64,000 nt of DNA from Constrictibacter sp. MBR-5 (lineage in GTDB: Bacteria; Pseudomonadota; Alphaproteobacteria; JAJUGE01). The translations under genes and the position numbers were made by a program. This document shows, one piece after another, positions 62,413-64,000 of this stretch (the stretch's first letter is position 1; every line of letters starts with the position of its first letter). The stretch lies in NCBI RefSeq assembly GCF_040549485.1, contig NZ_JBEPTK010000015.1:33163-97162 (forward strand). Reading direction: 5' to 3'. The notes beneath the pieces are model-generated. The model did no database searches, was not told the DNA's origin, and saw nothing but the letters and a program-made list of their open reading frames with translations.

Positions 62413-63890
62413 TGGGGCGCGACATGCGACGACGGCGCCTGTTGAACTGGCTAGGGGGATTGGGGCTCGCCGCCGTGCTGCTCGGACTGGGGGTGGGCGG
62501 CTTCGTCTGGTGGAAGTTCTTTGAGCGGGGTCCGGAGCCGGTGTGGGCGGACGATCGGGCGCGCTTCCAGCATGGGTCGATCGGCAGCGAACTGCTCGCC
62601 GGCATTCCCTACCCGATCTTCTGGGTGCTGCCGCGCGTCTTCCCCGATCTCATCGAGAAGCACGCGACCGCCGGCTACGGACCGGACAAGGCGGGGCATG
62701 GCGGCTATGGCGCATTCGGCCTCGCGTGGGAGCCTGGCGGCGTTCTGCCCGTGGGACTGGCGCTGGAGCGCCGCGGATTCGACCGAGTCACGATGAACTG
62801 CGCCCTGTGTCACACGACGCGGTACCGGCTCGCGGCGGACGAGACGGCACGCTTCGCCGTGGGCGGCCCGTCACACACGCTGGACCTGCAGGCGCTGCTG
62901 CGCTTCCTGTTCGAGGCGTCGCACGACCGCCGCTTCACGGCGGCGCGCATGATGCCGGAGATCGCACTGCAGTTCCGCCTCGACTGGATCGACTGGGCGC
63001 TTTACGCGGCGGTGCTCATTCCGAAGACGCGGACGGCGCTGCGCTTCGCCGAGCGCGAGATGGGCTGGATGGCGGCGAAGCCGGCCTGGGGCCCGGGCCG
63101 CGACGACGCGTTCAATCTGCCGAAGTTCCTGCTGACCCGCGCCGATTGGGACGACAGCGTCGGCAACACCGACTTCCCGGCGCTATGGCGTCTCGGTGAG
63201 CGGGCGGGCGGCCTGTTCCACGCGGCCGGCGAGGCGGACAGCCTGGAGGCGGTGGTCGCGACGTCGGCCTTCGGCATCGCGTCGCCGCCGGGACGGGATT
63301 TCCGGGCGCGCAACCGGTGGCTCGCCGCCTACACCGCTTCGCTCGAACCGCCGGCCTTTCCGCTGCCCATCGATGCGGCGCTCGCCGGGGCAGGGGCGGG
63401 ACTGTTCGGCGAGCATTGTGCCACCTGCCACGCCGTCGGGGGCGCACGCACCGGCACGGCCATTCCCATCGACGAAGTGGGTACCGACGGCGAGCGGCTC
63501 CTGAGCTGGACCGACCACGATGCGCGGCGAATGAACCGGATCACCGGCGTCCTCCGGGTCGGCGCCGAGATGAACGGGGCGCAGGGCGGCTATGTGGCGA
63601 AGCCGCTCGCCGGCCTATGGCTGCTGGGCCCCTATCTGCACAACGGCTCGGTGCCGACCTTGCGGGACCTGCTGGCGCCGCCGGCCGAGAGGTCGGTGGT
63701 TTTCTTCCGCGGCCACGACGTCATCGACGGCGACGATATCGGCTTCGTCTCTTCCGGCCCGGAGGCCGAGCGCTTCGGCTTCAGGTTCGATACGCGCGAG
63801 AAGGGCAACGGCAACGGTGGGCACACCTATGGTACCCACCTGACGGAGCCTGAAAAGGATGCGTTGATCGCTTATCTGAAGACGCTCTGA
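62412..63890 (+). CDS. dihaem cytochrome c paralogue
   Basis: 492 aa, paralogue of the preceding gene with one-base stop/start overlap. Transmembrane anchor near the N-terminus (LGLAAVLLGLGVGGFVWWKF), haem sites CALCH (TMNCALCHTTRY) and CATCH (GEHCATCHAVGG), and the same tail GPYLHNGSVPTLRDLL with GTHLTEPEKDALIAYLKTL. The region matching LHWDGNN is altered to LFHAAGEADSLEAVVATS, so it may be a catalytically different or structural partner. Probably works with the other cytochromes at the membrane. Confidence 0.8.
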   Translation: MGRDMRRRRLLNWLGGLGLAAVLLGLGVGGFVWWKFFERGPEPVWADDRARFQHGSIGSELLAGIPYPIFWVLPRVFPDLIEKHATAGYGPDKAGHGGYGAFGLAWEPGGVLPVGLALERRGFDRVTMNCALCHTTRYRLAADETARFAVGGPSHTLDLQALLRFLFEASHDRRFTAARMMPEIALQFRLDWIDWALYAAVLIPKTRTALRFAEREMGWMAAKPAWGPGRDDAFNLPKFLLTRADWDDSVGNTDFPALWRLGERAGGLFHAAGEADSLEAVVATSAFGIASPPGRDFRARNRWLAAYTASLEPPAFPLPIDAALAGAGAGLFGEHCATCHAVGGARTGTAIPIDEVGTDGERLLSWTDHDARRMNRITGVLRVGAEMNGAQGGYVAKPLAGLWLLGPYLHNGSVPTLRDLLAPPAERSVVFFRGHDVIDGDDIGFVSSGPEAERFGFRFDTREKGNGNGGHTYGTHLTEPEKDALIAYLKTL

Positions 63891-64000
63891 GAGCCGGCGC
63901 CGTCTTAGAGCGGTTTCCGGTCGATGTGAATCGTGGGGGATTCCCATGAGCGTGGTTTTCTGATTCACGATCCTTGCTGGTGAGGGAGGCCGGCATGGAT
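63891..64000. other. right-edge segment with inverted repeat, possible mobile-element end
   Basis: 110 bases after the last cytochrome stop. Contains GTGAATC (63926-63932) and its complement GATTCAC (63962-63968), and ends in a GGAGG ribosome site (GTGAGGGAGGCCGGCATGGAT) with ATG at 63995. This looks like the start of a new gene, possibly a transposase, but the coding part lies outside the window. Confidence 0.35.

Noticed and set aside
60802..63890. MauG-type enzyme in methylamine metabolism
   Set aside because: No mau structural genes are present, and the LHWDGNN wording points to RoxA-like proteins.
1..64000. CRISPR array or rRNA operon
   Set aside because: No regularly spaced direct repeats and no rRNA-like sequence were seen.

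Overview
The window is GC-rich chromosomal DNA of a Gram-negative bacterium, most likely an alphaproteobacterium of the Rhodospirillales type. This is inferred from the gene content: a Caulobacter-type ceramide operon, LpxR-like and PagL-like outer-membrane enzymes, a Tat-exported OpgG/D protein, flavohaemoprotein, HemN with an FNR box, and many c-type cytochromes. About 58 protein genes and one tRNA are supported. No rRNA or CRISPR array is visible. Genes are densely packed on both strands.

Layout. 1-4 kb: 5'-proximal part of a propionyl-CoA synthetase gene, divergent from two tandem, roughly 85% identical NtaA-family flavin monooxygenases. 4-7.5 kb: dTDP-L-rhamnose operon rmlCBDA (minus strand), divergent from an ABC exporter and an amidase. 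11.2 kb: tRNA-Arg(ACG). 11.5-18 kb: lipoprotein, Gpt-type phosphoribosyltransferase, enolase-superfamily enzyme, GAF/HisKA_2 kinase, SodC, alcohol dehydrogenase, carboxymuconolactone decarboxylase-like protein. 18-24.4 kb: ceramide operon (acsR-cerR-acpR-spt, minus strand) flanked by an LpxR-like and a PagL-like protein. 24.4-27.6 kb: NeuB, NeuC and a GT-like protein. 27.6-33.5 kb: enoyl-CoA hydratase, OpgG/D glucan protein, phasin-like small protein, thiolase, a secreted protein. 33.7-37.3 kb: LuxR-type regulator, small genes, and flavohaemoprotein behind an NsrR-like site. 37.3-43.7 kb: REP-like hairpins, orphan molybdenum hydroxylase large subunit, FNR-box hemN-ldhA, glycerate kinase. 43.7-47.6 kb: ligase-associated exonuclease plus ATP-dependent DNA ligase, and an EAL protein.

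47.9-53.2 kb is the most unusual part. It is a less GC-rich island that reads as a lasso-peptide (RiPP) locus: a 54-residue precursor with a WxxPxL leader motif, Thr at -2 and a predicted 15-residue core with a Gly1-Asp8 ring; an asparagine-synthetase-like cyclase; a sulfotransferase-like protein; an HPr-kinase-like protein on the opposite strand; a PqqD/RRE protein; and a 2OG-Fe(II)-oxygenase-like protein. No B2 (transglutaminase-like) leader peptidase, exporter or isopeptidase gene is present in the window.

53.2-64 kb: aldo/keto reductase, small membrane and lipoproteins, an LCAT-like lipase, and a divergent four-gene operon of exported proteins including three CxxCH cytochromes, one resembling the RoxA family. 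The last 100 bases hold an inverted repeat that may mark a mobile element beginning outside the window.

All functions are read from sequence motifs and gene order by eye. No database search was run. Starts were chosen from ribosome-binding sites, signal peptides and family length.
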